A stretch of DNA of 35,344 nt, from assembly GCA_035995165.1 (NCBI GenBank), contig DASYKU010000114.1, positions 1 through 35,344 on the forward strand, given 5' to 3'. Below the pieces are notes generated by a model, which was not told the DNA's origin, did not search any database, and was given only the letters and a program-made list of their open reading frames with translations. Both the position numbers and the translations under genes were made by a program. Shown one piece after another: positions 8,025 through 15,302 of this stretch (positions are counted from its first letter, which is position 1; every line of letters begins with the position of its first letter). Origin of the DNA: Mycobacteriales bacterium. GTDB taxonomy: Bacteria; Actinomycetota; Actinomycetes; Mycobacteriales; CADCTP01.

Positions 8025-8136
8025 GGGCCCGCCGTCACGGGCCCGCCGTCACGGGCCGTCGCCACTGGGCCGCCCTCACTCGCCCGCCCTCACTGGCCCG
8101 CGGCCATTGGGCCGCCGTCAGGCGGGCCGCCGGTAC
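8025..8136. repeat. Degenerate 14-bp tandem repeat, about 8 units
   Basis: After the qcrB terminator the sequence falls into consecutive 14-bp units. The first two are identical (GGGCCCGCCGTCAC). Later ones drift (GGGCCGTCGCCACT, GGGCCGCCCTCACT, CGCCCGCCCTCACT, GGCCCGCGGCCATT, GGGCCGCCGTCAGG). Units join without spacers. The rest of the gap to 8243 shows nothing recognisable. Confidence 0.7.
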
Positions 8137-8243
8137 GGGCCTGGTTTCGCCGGGGTTGAGGTCAGCGGCGGCAGCGTGTCGGCGGTCCGGACGTCGGCGC
8201 GGTGATCGCGTCGGTCGTCGGTGGGTCGACTTGTCGGCGGGGG

Positions 8244-9383
8244 CTACGCGGTCCAGGTGAGGACGAGGGGGGCGTCGGCGTAGGTGGCCCACCGGGCGGC
8301 CTCGGTGGCGGCGGCGGTCTTGACACCGCGGCGCAGCGGGCCGAACGGGGTGATCTCCACCCGCAGCCGCCCGCCGGCGACCTCCTGGCTCCAGGTGCCG
8401 ACGATGCGCCCGCCGTCGACGAGCACCGGCGAGATCCACCCGCTGGTCCGGGAGACCGCCGATCTCAGTTCCGGCGCCGGCACCAGCACGTCCAGCTGCC
8501 GCAGCGCCCCCACCGTGTAGGGGTCGAACCCCGCCAGCAGCCGCACCGTCCGACTCGGCTCGGCCGCGGCGACCTCCGCAGCACCGCCCAGAGTCACCCA
8601 CCCCCGCCGTCCCTCGACGTCCAGCTCGACGAGCTCGTCCCCGAGCCCGGCGACGGCCGTCCGCAGCACGGGCTTGTCCAGCGCGGTGAACCGGGTCAGC
8701 TCGTCCAGCCCCAGCGGCCCGTACGCCTCCAGCAGGGAGCGCAGCAGGAACGCCACCGCGGCGGCCGGCTCGACCGGCTCCCACTCCCCCAGCCACGCCG
8801 GCGGGGCCACGAACGTCACGCTCCGCCCGTCCGGCGGCCCGAACGCCAGCTGCCCGCGCGCCGCCATCGGCTTGAGCACCGCGCCCCAGCCGGACAGCAG
8901 CACCTGCTCCAGGTGCGGCCGCCCGGACCGTTGCGCCGCGGCCGCGGCGAGCGACTCCCGGGTGGCCGGCGTCCCACTCAAGACCGACGGCACGGTCGCC
9001 TCGATCGCGGCCATGTCCTCGGGCGTCACGCCGTGGTAGTCGTACCAGGACCGGGGGCGGGGGAAGCTACGGGTGCCGAGCGCCGCGGCCCAGGTGGGCA
9101 GGTCAGCGGCCGGCAGCAGGTGCAGCGTGCCGCGCAGCGCCCAGGTCTTCACCAGCGTCCGGTCGCCGGTCAGCGCCCGCCGTACGGCGGCCGGCCCGAG
9201 CGCCCCGCCCGTACGGAGCCAGATCGCGGCCTCGGCCGACGACCCGACCTGGGCGTGCACTCCGCCCAGCCGCCGGACCAACGGAACCAGGCCACCGGTG
9301 GCCGGGGTGTCGAGCAACTGCTGCGCCGCCAGCCGACGCGCCAGAACCTGGTCCCAGGTGGCCGGGACGGCCGGCGCGCGCAC
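8244..9383 (-). CDS. Winged-helix DNA-binding protein, AlkZ/YcaQ-like DNA glycosylase family
   Basis: The 379-residue protein belongs to the HTH_42 superfamily (AlkZ, AlkX/YcaQ), made of tandem winged helices and a C-terminal beta barrel. Members remove bulky or crosslinking alkylation adducts from DNA. Family marks: N-terminal LARRLAAQQLLD, VRRLGGVHAQVGSSAEAAIWLR, VKTWALRGTLHLLPAADLP, and a C-terminal LLAGFDPYTVGALRQ then SGWISPVLVDGGRIVGTW. Where characterised AlkZ enzymes have a Q-x-Q catalytic motif, this protein has H43-A-Q45. Start: GTG at 9383, only 3 nt beyond the ctaF stop and without a clear ribosome site, so it is probably translated by read-through in the ctaC-ctaF transcript. Many family members are of unknown substrate and no toxin biosynthesis genes are nearby. 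Confidence 0.85.
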   Translation of the reverse strand: MRAPAVPATWDQVLARRLAAQQLLDTPATGGLVPLVRRLGGVHAQVGSSAEAAIWLRTGGALGPAAVRRALTGDRTLVKTWALRGTLHLLPAADLPTWAAALGTRSFPRPRSWYDYHGVTPEDMAAIEATVPSVLSGTPATRESLAAAAAQRSGRPHLEQVLLSGWGAVLKPMAARGQLAFGPPDGRSVTFVAPPAWLGEWEPVEPAAAVAFLLRSLLEAYGPLGLDELTRFTALDKPVLRTAVAGLGDELVELDVEGRRGWVTLGGAAEVAAAEPSRTVRLLAGFDPYTVGALRQLDVLVPAPELRSAVSRTSGWISPVLVDGGRIVGTWSQEVAGGRLRVEITPFGPLRRGVKTAAATEAARWATYADAPLVLTWTA

Positions 9384-9386
9384 CGG

Positions 9387-9812
9387 TCAGAAGGTCGGCG
9401 AGGTGTGGCCGCGCGTGTAGTACTCGAACAGCAGGCCGCCGACGGAGAACAGGATGCCGATGATGCCGAGCGCGACGATCCACCACTCGGTGAACGCCAG
9501 CCCCAGCCCGGCGATCATCGCGGCCAGCGCGATCGTGATCGGCCAGTAGCTGCCCGGGCTGAAGAAGCCCAGCTCGCCCGCGCCCTCGGCGATGTCGCCG
9601 TCGAGCCGGTCCTCCGGCCGCGGGTCGATCCGGCGGGCGATGAACCAGAAGTAGCTGCCGATGAGGAGCGCCAGCCCGCCGCTGAGGATCAGCGCGGTGG
9701 TGCCGATGACCTCGATCTTGCCGTCCTCGATCTTGCCCCACACCGCGTACGCGATGGCGAAGGCGAAGAACAGCCCGCAGAAGGCCCCGAACAGCCGTGC
9801 CTCGGTGCGCAT
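9387..9812 (-). CDS. ctaF: Cytochrome c oxidase subunit IV (actinobacterial type)
   Basis: CtaF is the small fourth subunit of the actinobacterial aa3 oxidase. It has 141 residues and about four membrane helices: ARLFGAFCGLFFAFAIAYAV, IGTTALILSGGLALLIGSYF, YWPITIALAAMIAGLGLAF and WWIVALGIIGILFSVGGLLF. Between helices 2 and 3 lies the family's RRIDPRPEDRLDGDIAEGAG loop followed by ELGFFSPGSYWP. It begins 13 nt after the ctaC stop. In many actinomycetes ctaD lies between ctaC and ctaF; here the two are adjacent and subunit I is absent, as in mycobacteria. Confidence 0.95.
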   Translation of the reverse strand: MRTEARLFGAFCGLFFAFAIAYAVWGKIEDGKIEVIGTTALILSGGLALLIGSYFWFIARRIDPRPEDRLDGDIAEGAGELGFFSPGSYWPITIALAAMIAGLGLAFTEWWIVALGIIGILFSVGGLLFEYYTRGHTSPTF

Positions 9813-9825
9813 CCCCCACCGCCTC

Positions 9826-10734
9826 CTAGTTCGTCGGCTCGGACGGCGCGCGGGCCGTCCGGTCGGGGTTGAACGGGTAGGTCGTGGTCGCCTGGGCCGG
9901 CTGCCCGATCGCGGTCAGCGCCTTGGCCTGACGGTCCTGGTCGTCGTTGCCGAAGGAGGCCAGCGCGCTGAGGTAGCGCTGGTAGTCCGAGGTCGAGACG
10001 ACCCGCATCTCGAAGTTCATCTGGGAGTGGTACGTCCCGCACAGCTCGGCACAACGCCCGACGTACGTCCCCAGCACCTCGGGGCGGATCTGGAAGACGT
10101 TGTTCTGGTTCTTGGTCGCGGCCGGGAAGACGTCCCGCTTGAACAGCGTGTCCGGCACCCAGAACGAGTGGATCACGTCGTTGGAGTTGACCACGAACCG
10201 CACGTTCTGGTTCTGCGGGACGACCAGCACCGGGATCTCGGTGGACGTGCCGACCGTGTAGACGGCCTGGCTGGTCCGCGGGTCCTTGCGGTCGTCGTAT
10301 CCGAACTGCCAGTTCCACTTGAACGCGGTCACCGAGACCGTGGTGTCGGCCTTGGGCTTGGTCGTGGTGACGATGTTCTGCGTGACCACGGTGTAGTAGA
10401 ACAGCACCGCGACGATGATGAACGGCACCACTGTGTAGAGCGCCTCGATCGGCAGGTTGTACTTCGTCTGCCGGGGCAGCTCCCCGTCCCGCCGCCGATA
10501 CGCGATGCAGGCCCAGAAGATCAGGCCCCACACCAGCACGCCGACGATCAGCGCGGCCACGATCGACCAGGTCCAGAGCCCGCGCACCGCGTGCGACTGG
10601 GTGGTGATGCCCTCCGGCCAGCCGAACCCGAACGCCTTGTCCCATTGGGACGTCGAGCACGCGCCGAGACTGAGCATGAGCGCCAGAGCGCCCACGGACA
10701 TCCGTGCGACCCGCCCGGAACGACCGCGACCCAC
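9826..10734 (-). CDS. ctaC: Cytochrome c oxidase subunit II
   Basis: CtaC receives electrons at its CuA centre on the outer face of the membrane. From the GTG at 10734 the protein has 302 residues: a lipoprotein signal with lipobox LGAC (C26), two membrane helices (about 52-77 and 95-117), and an extracytoplasmic cupredoxin domain. The CuA ligands are all present: H189 (DVIHSFW) and C228, E230, C232, H236 and M239 in CAELCGTYHSQM. The C-terminal tail after about 265 is polar. The start at 10734 is preferred over an in-frame codon 16 positions upstream because GGAGGCGGG lies just before it and the signal peptide then has normal length. It diverges from the cysteine desulfurase gene. Confidence 0.96.
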   Translation of the reverse strand: MGRGRSGRVARMSVGALALMLSLGACSTSQWDKAFGFGWPEGITTQSHAVRGLWTWSIVAALIVGVLVWGLIFWACIAYRRRDGELPRQTKYNLPIEALYTVVPFIIVAVLFYYTVVTQNIVTTTKPKADTTVSVTAFKWNWQFGYDDRKDPRTSQAVYTVGTSTEIPVLVVPQNQNVRFVVNSNDVIHSFWVPDTLFKRDVFPAATKNQNNVFQIRPEVLGTYVGRCAELCGTYHSQMNFEMRVVSTSDYQRYLSALASFGNDDQDRQAKALTAIGQPAQATTTYPFNPDRTARAPSEPTN

Positions 10735-10849
10735 GTGCCCGCCTCCGCTGCCGACCTGCACCGACTCCGTGCACCCGGGCACTTCCCGAGCACCCGGAGA
10801 CTACCCGGGAGGGACCGGGTCGGCCCGGCGGGGGTGGGTGTGTCCGCTC

Positions 10850-10855
10850 TACGGT
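10850..10855 (+). promoter_or_regulatory. -10 hexamer TACGGT, leaderless-type, for the cysteine desulfurase
   Basis: TACGGT is 6 nt before the GTG at 10862. The intervening GAGGGC is too close to act as a normal ribosome site, so a leaderless mRNA is likely. Confidence 0.4.
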
Positions 10856-10861
10856 GAGGGC

Positions 10862-11998
10862 GTGGCGAACGGGGCATACCTGGATGCGGCCTCGGGCGCG
10901 CCGCTGCACCCGGCGGCGGCGACCGCGCTGGCCGCCGCGCTCGCCGACGGGTGGGCCGACCCGGCCACGCTCTACGGCGCCGGTCGCCGCTCCAGGCTGC
11001 TGCTCGACGGCGCCCGGGAGGCGGTCGCGGCCGTGCTCGGGGCCCGCCCGGACGAGGTCACGTTCTGCGCCTCCGGGACCCAGGCCGCGCACCTGGCCGT
11101 CCTCGGCGGGCTGGCCGGCCGGCGCCGGGCCGGGACCCGGTTCGTGCACTCGGCGGTCGAGCACTCCTGCGTGCTGCACGCCGCCGGGCGGCACGTGGCC
11201 GCGGGTGGTTCGGCGGCGTCCGTCCCGGTCCACCGGGACGGCCGGGTCGACCCGGCCGCGTTCACGAATGCCGCCGCCGGAGCCGCGCTGGCCAGCCTGA
11301 TGACCGGCAACCACGAGGTCGGAACGCTGCAGCCGGTGGCCGAGGTCGCGGCCGGCTGCCGGGAGCTCGGCGTACCGCTGCACACGGACGCGGCCCAGTC
11401 GGCCGGCCGGCTGCCGGTGCCGCCGGGCTGGTCGCTGCTGTCGGCGTCCGCGCACAAATGGGGCGGCCCGCCCGGGGTCGGCGTGCTCGTGGTCCGGACC
11501 GGGACCCGCTGGCGCAGCCCGCTGCCGGCCGACGAGCGCGAGGGCGGCCGGGTGCCGGGCTTCGAGAACGTGCCGGCGATCGTCGCCGCCGCGGCCGCGC
11601 TGGAGGCGGTCGCCGGGTCCGCGCCGGCCGAGAACGCGCGGCTGTCGGCGCTGGTGGACCGGATCCGGGATCGGGTCGCGGCGACCGTCCCGGACGTCGA
11701 GGTGGCCGGCCACCCGGTCGACCGGCTGCCCCACCTCGTCACGTTCTCCTGCCTGTACGTCGACGGCGAGGCGCTGCTGCACGAGCTGGACCGGCACGGG
11801 TTCGCGGTCTCCAGCGGCTCCTCCTGCACCTCGTCCACGCTGACGCCGTCGCACGTGCTGGAGGCGATGGGCGTGCTCTCACACGGCAACGTGCGCGTCT
11901 CCCTGCACCGCGACACCACCGAGGACGAGGTCGAGCGGTTCCTGGCCGTACTGCCTTGGATCGTGGCGAAACTTCGGGTCGGGCTGGAGGGGTTGTGA
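10862..11998 (+). CDS. Cysteine desulfurase, NifS/IscS family
   Basis: This PLP enzyme takes sulfur from L-cysteine as an enzyme-bound persulfide. The 378-residue product starts MANGAYLDAASGAPLHP, the usual YLDNAATTP block. It has FCASGTQAAHLAVLGGL, the histidine of SAVEHSCVLHA, NHEVGTLQPV, HTDAAQSAGRLP, the PLP lysine K199 in SASAHKWGGPPG, and the persulfide cysteine C322 in SSGSSCTSSTLTPSHVLEAMG. The long SSGSxC loop is of the group I (IscS/NifS) type. Its stop overlaps the GTG of the TusA-like gene, so sulfur is probably handed to that protein. No IscU, MnmA or ThiI is adjacent. The first segment (AASGAPLHP) departs from the canonical NAATTP. Confidence 0.92.
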   Translation: MANGAYLDAASGAPLHPAAATALAAALADGWADPATLYGAGRRSRLLLDGAREAVAAVLGARPDEVTFCASGTQAAHLAVLGGLAGRRRAGTRFVHSAVEHSCVLHAAGRHVAAGGSAASVPVHRDGRVDPAAFTNAAAGAALASLMTGNHEVGTLQPVAEVAAGCRELGVPLHTDAAQSAGRLPVPPGWSLLSASAHKWGGPPGVGVLVVRTGTRWRSPLPADEREGGRVPGFENVPAIVAAAAALEAVAGSAPAENARLSALVDRIRDRVAATVPDVEVAGHPVDRLPHLVTFSCLYVDGEALLHELDRHGFAVSSGSSCTSSTLTPSHVLEAMGVLSHGNVRVSLHRDTTEDEVERFLAVLPWIVAKLRVGLEGL

Positions 11999-12219
11999 TC
12001 GTCCTGGACCAGCGCGGCCGGCGCTGCCCGCTGCCGGTCATCGAGCTGGCCCGGCACATCGGCGACGTCGCGGTCGGCGAGCTGATCGGGGTCGCCGCCG
12101 ACGACCCGGCCGCCCGCCTCGACGTCCCGGCCTGGTGCCGGATGCGCGGCCACGACTACGCCGGTGAGACCACCGCGCCCGACGGAGTCCCCATTTATTC
12201 GGTACGGCGACAAGCCTGA
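11995..12219 (+). CDS. TusA/SirA-family sulfur carrier
   Basis: The 74-residue protein has the TusA fold and its signature near the N-terminus: LDQRGRRCPLPVIELARHI, with the sulfur-accepting cysteine C11 in the CPxP motif. The middle strand GELIGVAADDPAARLDVPAWC is the usual second half. TusA proteins carry persulfide sulfur to tRNA thiolation, molybdenum cofactor or other sulfur pathways. The GTG start overlaps the stop of the cysteine desulfurase by 4 nt, which strongly suggests a donor-acceptor pair. A second cysteine (C48) follows in PAWCRMRGHDY. The final acceptor is not in the window. Confidence 0.88.
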   Translation: MIVLDQRGRRCPLPVIELARHIGDVAVGELIGVAADDPAARLDVPAWCRMRGHDYAGETTAPDGVPIYSVRRQA

Positions 12220-12238
12220 TCGCGCGCATCCTGGCGGC

Positions 12239-13066
12239 ATGGACTGGGTGGTGGAGAAGGACTTCGGGGCGTACGCGGATCGGGTGCTGCCCTGGCTGGA
12301 GCGCGACCCGATCCGGAACACGGTCCCGGCCACGCTGACGATGCTGCGCCGCGAGGGCTCGGTGCCGCTGGACGACGAGGAGACCTGGTTGGCCTGGCTG
12401 GCCGGTCCGGCCGGGGACGTGTCCGGGGCGGCGGTGAAGTTCACCGCCCGTGGGGTGACGCTGTCCGCCCTGCCGCCCGGCGCCGGCACGGTGCTGGCCG
12501 CGGCGGCCGAGCCCGGCTGGCTCGGCGTGTCGGGATTCACCGCCGAGTCGACCGAGTTCGCCCGGGCGTACGCGGCCGCGGCCGGGGCGACCGCCCGCCG
12601 GACCGTGACCCAGCACCTGTACGAGTTGGGCGAGCTGACCCCGCCCGGCGGCGTACCGGGCGAGCTGGTCCGGGCCGCCGACGACGACGTCGAGCTCTGC
12701 GCCCAGTGGTACGAGGACTTCGGCGCCGAGACCGGCCAGCCGATGCATCCCGACTCCATCGGGTCGACCCGGCGCCTGATCGGCCAGGGCCGGCACTGGC
12801 TGTGGTGGGTGGACGGCACGCCCGTCTGCATGGTCGGTCACAACCCCGCGGTCGCCGGCGCGACCCGGATCGGCCCGGTCTGGACGCCACGCGAGCACCG
12901 CCGGCACGGGTACGCGGCCGCCGCGACCGCCGCCGTCTCCGCCGAGCTGCGGCCGGGCCGGGTGCTGCTCTACGCCGACGACGCGGATCCGACCGCGGTC
13001 GGCGTGTACACCCGCGTCGGCTTCCGACCGGTCGGCGAGTGGGTGAACTGGCGCCTGGAATACTGA
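12239..13066 (+). CDS. GNAT-family N-acetyltransferase
   Basis: The 275-residue protein ends in a GNAT domain (about 135-275). RIGPVWTPREHRRHGYA carries the acetyl-CoA pyrophosphate-binding R-x-x-G-x-A turn and is followed by the helix AAATAAVSAEL, then YADDADPTAVGVYTRVGFRPVGEW, the typical motif B. The N-terminal half (AYADRVLPWLERDPIRNTVPATL) resembles the degenerate GNAT-like domain seen in many actinomycete members. The substrate cannot be told. ATG 12239 is 19 nt after the TusA-like stop, so it may be co-transcribed with that pair, and asnB follows after 36 nt. Confidence 0.85.
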   Translation: MDWVVEKDFGAYADRVLPWLERDPIRNTVPATLTMLRREGSVPLDDEETWLAWLAGPAGDVSGAAVKFTARGVTLSALPPGAGTVLAAAAEPGWLGVSGFTAESTEFARAYAAAAGATARRTVTQHLYELGELTPPGGVPGELVRAADDDVELCAQWYEDFGAETGQPMHPDSIGSTRRLIGQGRHWLWWVDGTPVCMVGHNPAVAGATRIGPVWTPREHRRHGYAAAATAAVSAELRPGRVLLYADDADPTAVGVYTRVGFRPVGEWVNWRLEY

Positions 13067-13102
13067 GCCGCTGCTGGACCCCGACGATCGGAGAGCCACC
13101 CC

Positions 13103-15007
13103 GTGTGCGGCCTGCTCGGATTCCTCAGCAACGACGGCACGGCCAAGGAGGTCCGCGACGACCTGGCCGCGGCCCTCGACCTGTGCCGGCACCGGGGCCC
13201 GGACGAGGGCGGCACCCTGCACGACGAGGACACCGTCCTCGGCTTCCGGCGGCTGTCGATCATCGACCTGGACTCCAGCCACCAGCCCCTGCCGTACGAC
13301 GACGGGCGCTTCTGGCTGCTGTTCAACGGCGAGATCTACAACTACCTGGAGCTGCGGGAGCGGCTGGTCCGCGAGCACGGGGCCGAGTTCGCCACCGACG
13401 GGGACGGCGAGGTGATCCTGGCCGCGTACAAGTACCTGGGCGAGGACTGCGTCTCGCTGCTGCGCGGCATGTTCGCCTTCCTGATCTGGGACAGCCAGGA
13501 GCGGGTGCTGTTCGGTGCCCGCGACTGGTTCGGGATCAAGCCGCTCTACACGACCACCGACTCCCGCGGCACGTTCTTCGGCTCGGAGAAGAAGTCGCTG
13601 CTGGCGCTGGCCCAGGGGCCCGGCGGCAACGGGGCCGAGCTGGACACCCGCTCGCTGCAGCACTACCTGACGCTGCAGTACGTCCCGGAGCCGGCCAGCA
13701 TGCACGCCGGCATCACCCGGATCGAGAGCGGCACGGCGTTCCGGCAGCGGCCCGGCGGCTCGCTGGAGACCTGGCGCTACTTCCGGCCGGCGTTCCCGAT
13801 CCGGCCGGTCGGCGTCGAGGAGCGCCTCTACACCGAGATCCGCGAGGTGCTGGAGGACTCGGTCGCCAAGCACATGCGGGCCGACGTCACGGTCGGCTCG
13901 TTCCTGTCCGGCGGCATCGACTCGACCGCGATCGCGGCGCTGGCCAAGCGGCACAACCCGGACCTGATCACGTTCACCACCGGGTTCCAGCGCGAGGGCT
14001 ACTCCGAGGTCGACGTGGCGGCGGAGTCCGCGGCCGCGATCGGTGTCCGGCACGTGGTCAAGACCGTCTCCCCGCAGGAGATGATGGACACGCTGCCGCT
14101 GATCGTCTGGTATCTCGACGACCCGGTGGCCGACCCGGCCCTGGTCCCGCTCTACTTCGTCGCCCGCGAGGCCCGCAAGCACGTGAAGGTCGTGCTGTCC
14201 GGCGAGGGCGCGGACGAGCTGTTCGGCGGCTACAACATCTACCGGGAGCCGTCCTCGCTGCGGGCGCTCACCTCCCTGCCCGGGCCGCTGCGGTCCGCGC
14301 TCGGCTCGGTCTCCTCGCGGCTGCCGCAGGGCCTGCGCGGCAAGGACCTGCTGCGCCGCGGCGCGATCCCGCTGGAGGAGCGTTACTACGGCAACGCGCG
14401 CATCTTCCGCGACGACGAGCTCGGGTTCCTGCGCAGCCGGGACCCGGAGGTCTCCTTCCGCGACGTCACCGACCCGCTGTACGCGGCGATCGCCGGCGCC
14501 GACGACGTGACCCGCATGCAGTACGTCGACCTGTTCACCTGGCTGCGCGGCGACATCCTGGTCAAGGCCGACAAGATGACGATGGCGAACTCGCTGGAGC
14601 TGCGGGTGCCGTTCCTGGACACCGAGGTGTTCCGGATCGCCTCGACGCTGCCGGTGAACCAGCGCGTCACCAAGGAGCAGACCAAGGTGGCGCTGCGGCG
14701 GGCGCTGGCCTCGGTCGTCCCTCCGCACGTGCTGGAGCGGCGCAAGCTCGGCTTCCCGGTCCCGATCCGGCACTGGCTCAAGGACGAGATGTACGACTGG
14801 GCCCGCGACATCATCGACGCCAGCGGCACCGAGTACCTCATCGAACGGGCGGCGATCCGGCGGATGCTGGACGAGCACCGGGCCGGGCCGCACGACTCCA
14901 GCCGCAAGCTCTGGACCGTCCTGGTGTTCATGATCTGGCACGGGATCTTCGTCGAGCGCCGGATCGCCCCGGAGGTCCCGGCGACGGTCTACCCGGTCAG
15001 CCTCTGA
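13103..15007 (+). CDS. asnB: Asparagine synthetase, glutamine-hydrolysing
   Basis: AsnB makes asparagine from aspartate, ATP and glutamine. The 634-residue protein starts with the nucleophile cysteine C2 exposed after removal of the initiator (MCGLLGFLSN). It has the class II glutaminase block (HRGPDEGG, FNGEIYNYLELRERL, GEVILAAYKYLGEDC, LFGARDWFGIKPLY). The synthetase domain follows with the PPi loop SFLSGGIDST (SGGIDS at 269-274), VVLSGEGADELFGGYNIY, and VKADKMTMANSLELRVPFLD. GTG 13103 is preceded by CGGAGAG and is required for C2. From memory asnB lies here, divergent from ctaC, in mycobacteria too. Members of this branch can also amidate cell-wall precursors, so the free amino acid may not be the only acceptor. 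Confidence 0.95.
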   Translation: MCGLLGFLSNDGTAKEVRDDLAAALDLCRHRGPDEGGTLHDEDTVLGFRRLSIIDLDSSHQPLPYDDGRFWLLFNGEIYNYLELRERLVREHGAEFATDGDGEVILAAYKYLGEDCVSLLRGMFAFLIWDSQERVLFGARDWFGIKPLYTTTDSRGTFFGSEKKSLLALAQGPGGNGAELDTRSLQHYLTLQYVPEPASMHAGITRIESGTAFRQRPGGSLETWRYFRPAFPIRPVGVEERLYTEIREVLEDSVAKHMRADVTVGSFLSGGIDSTAIAALAKRHNPDLITFTTGFQREGYSEVDVAAESAAAIGVRHVVKTVSPQEMMDTLPLIVWYLDDPVADPALVPLYFVAREARKHVKVVLSGEGADELFGGYNIYREPSSLRALTSLPGPLRSALGSVSSRLPQGLRGKDLLRRGAIPLEERYYGNARIFRDDELGFLRSRDPEVSFRDVTDPLYAAIAGADDVTRMQYVDLFTWLRGDILVKADKMTMANSLELRVPFLDTEVFRIASTLPVNQRVTKEQTKVALRRALASVVPPHVLERRKLGFPVPIRHWLKDEMYDWARDIIDASGTEYLIERAAIRRMLDEHRAGPHDSSRKLWTVLVFMIWHGIFVERRIAPEVPATVYPVSL

Positions 15008-15081
15008 GCGTCGGCGGTCGTGACCGGTCCCGAGGGGCTCGTCCGGCTGCGGGTGAGCGAGCCGACCGAGGCGCTGGAGAC

Positions 15082-15267
15082 CGCGCCCAGCGCCATCATC
15101 GGTGCCACCGCGTCCTGGATGCGGGCCCAGCGCTCGGCCGGCGTGCCCTCGCCGCCGCCGCGGACGTCGAGGTGGAGCCGGTTCTTCCCGGTCTTGCGCT
15201 CGGGCACCGGTTGGAAGAACACGGTCGGGCCGACGCCCGCGGGGTCGACGATCATGTAGCCGTCGTC
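15082..15267 (-). pseudogene. Remnant of a VOC/glyoxalase-like protein
   Basis: On the minus strand the frame DDGYMIVDPAGVGPTVFF continues with QPVPERKTGKNRLHLDVR, which is the central signature of actinobacterial glyoxalase-like (VOC) proteins, and then ERWARIQDAVAPMMALGA. A stop codon lies directly before DDGY, so about 50 N-terminal residues are missing. The family ending (a WVVLxDPEGNEFCV-type motif) cannot be found in any frame after MMALGA; the frame instead drifts to a stop at 14989, inside the end of asnB. Both ends are lost, so it is not a working enzyme. ATG 15255 would open a short frame but lacks a ribosome site. Confidence 0.7.
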
Positions 15268-15302
15268 TCACCACGCCCGCCGGCGCACCCATGGACCGGC
15301 GC

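Noticed and set aside
8025-8136. Tandem 14-bp units considered as a CRISPR array
   Set aside because: The units are short and joined without spacers, and no cas gene is present.
12038-15292. Very long open frame on the minus strand opposite asnB and the GNAT gene
   Set aside because: It is Arg/Gly/Asp-rich with no family motifs and lies opposite well-identified genes. Long antisense frames are expected at this G+C content.
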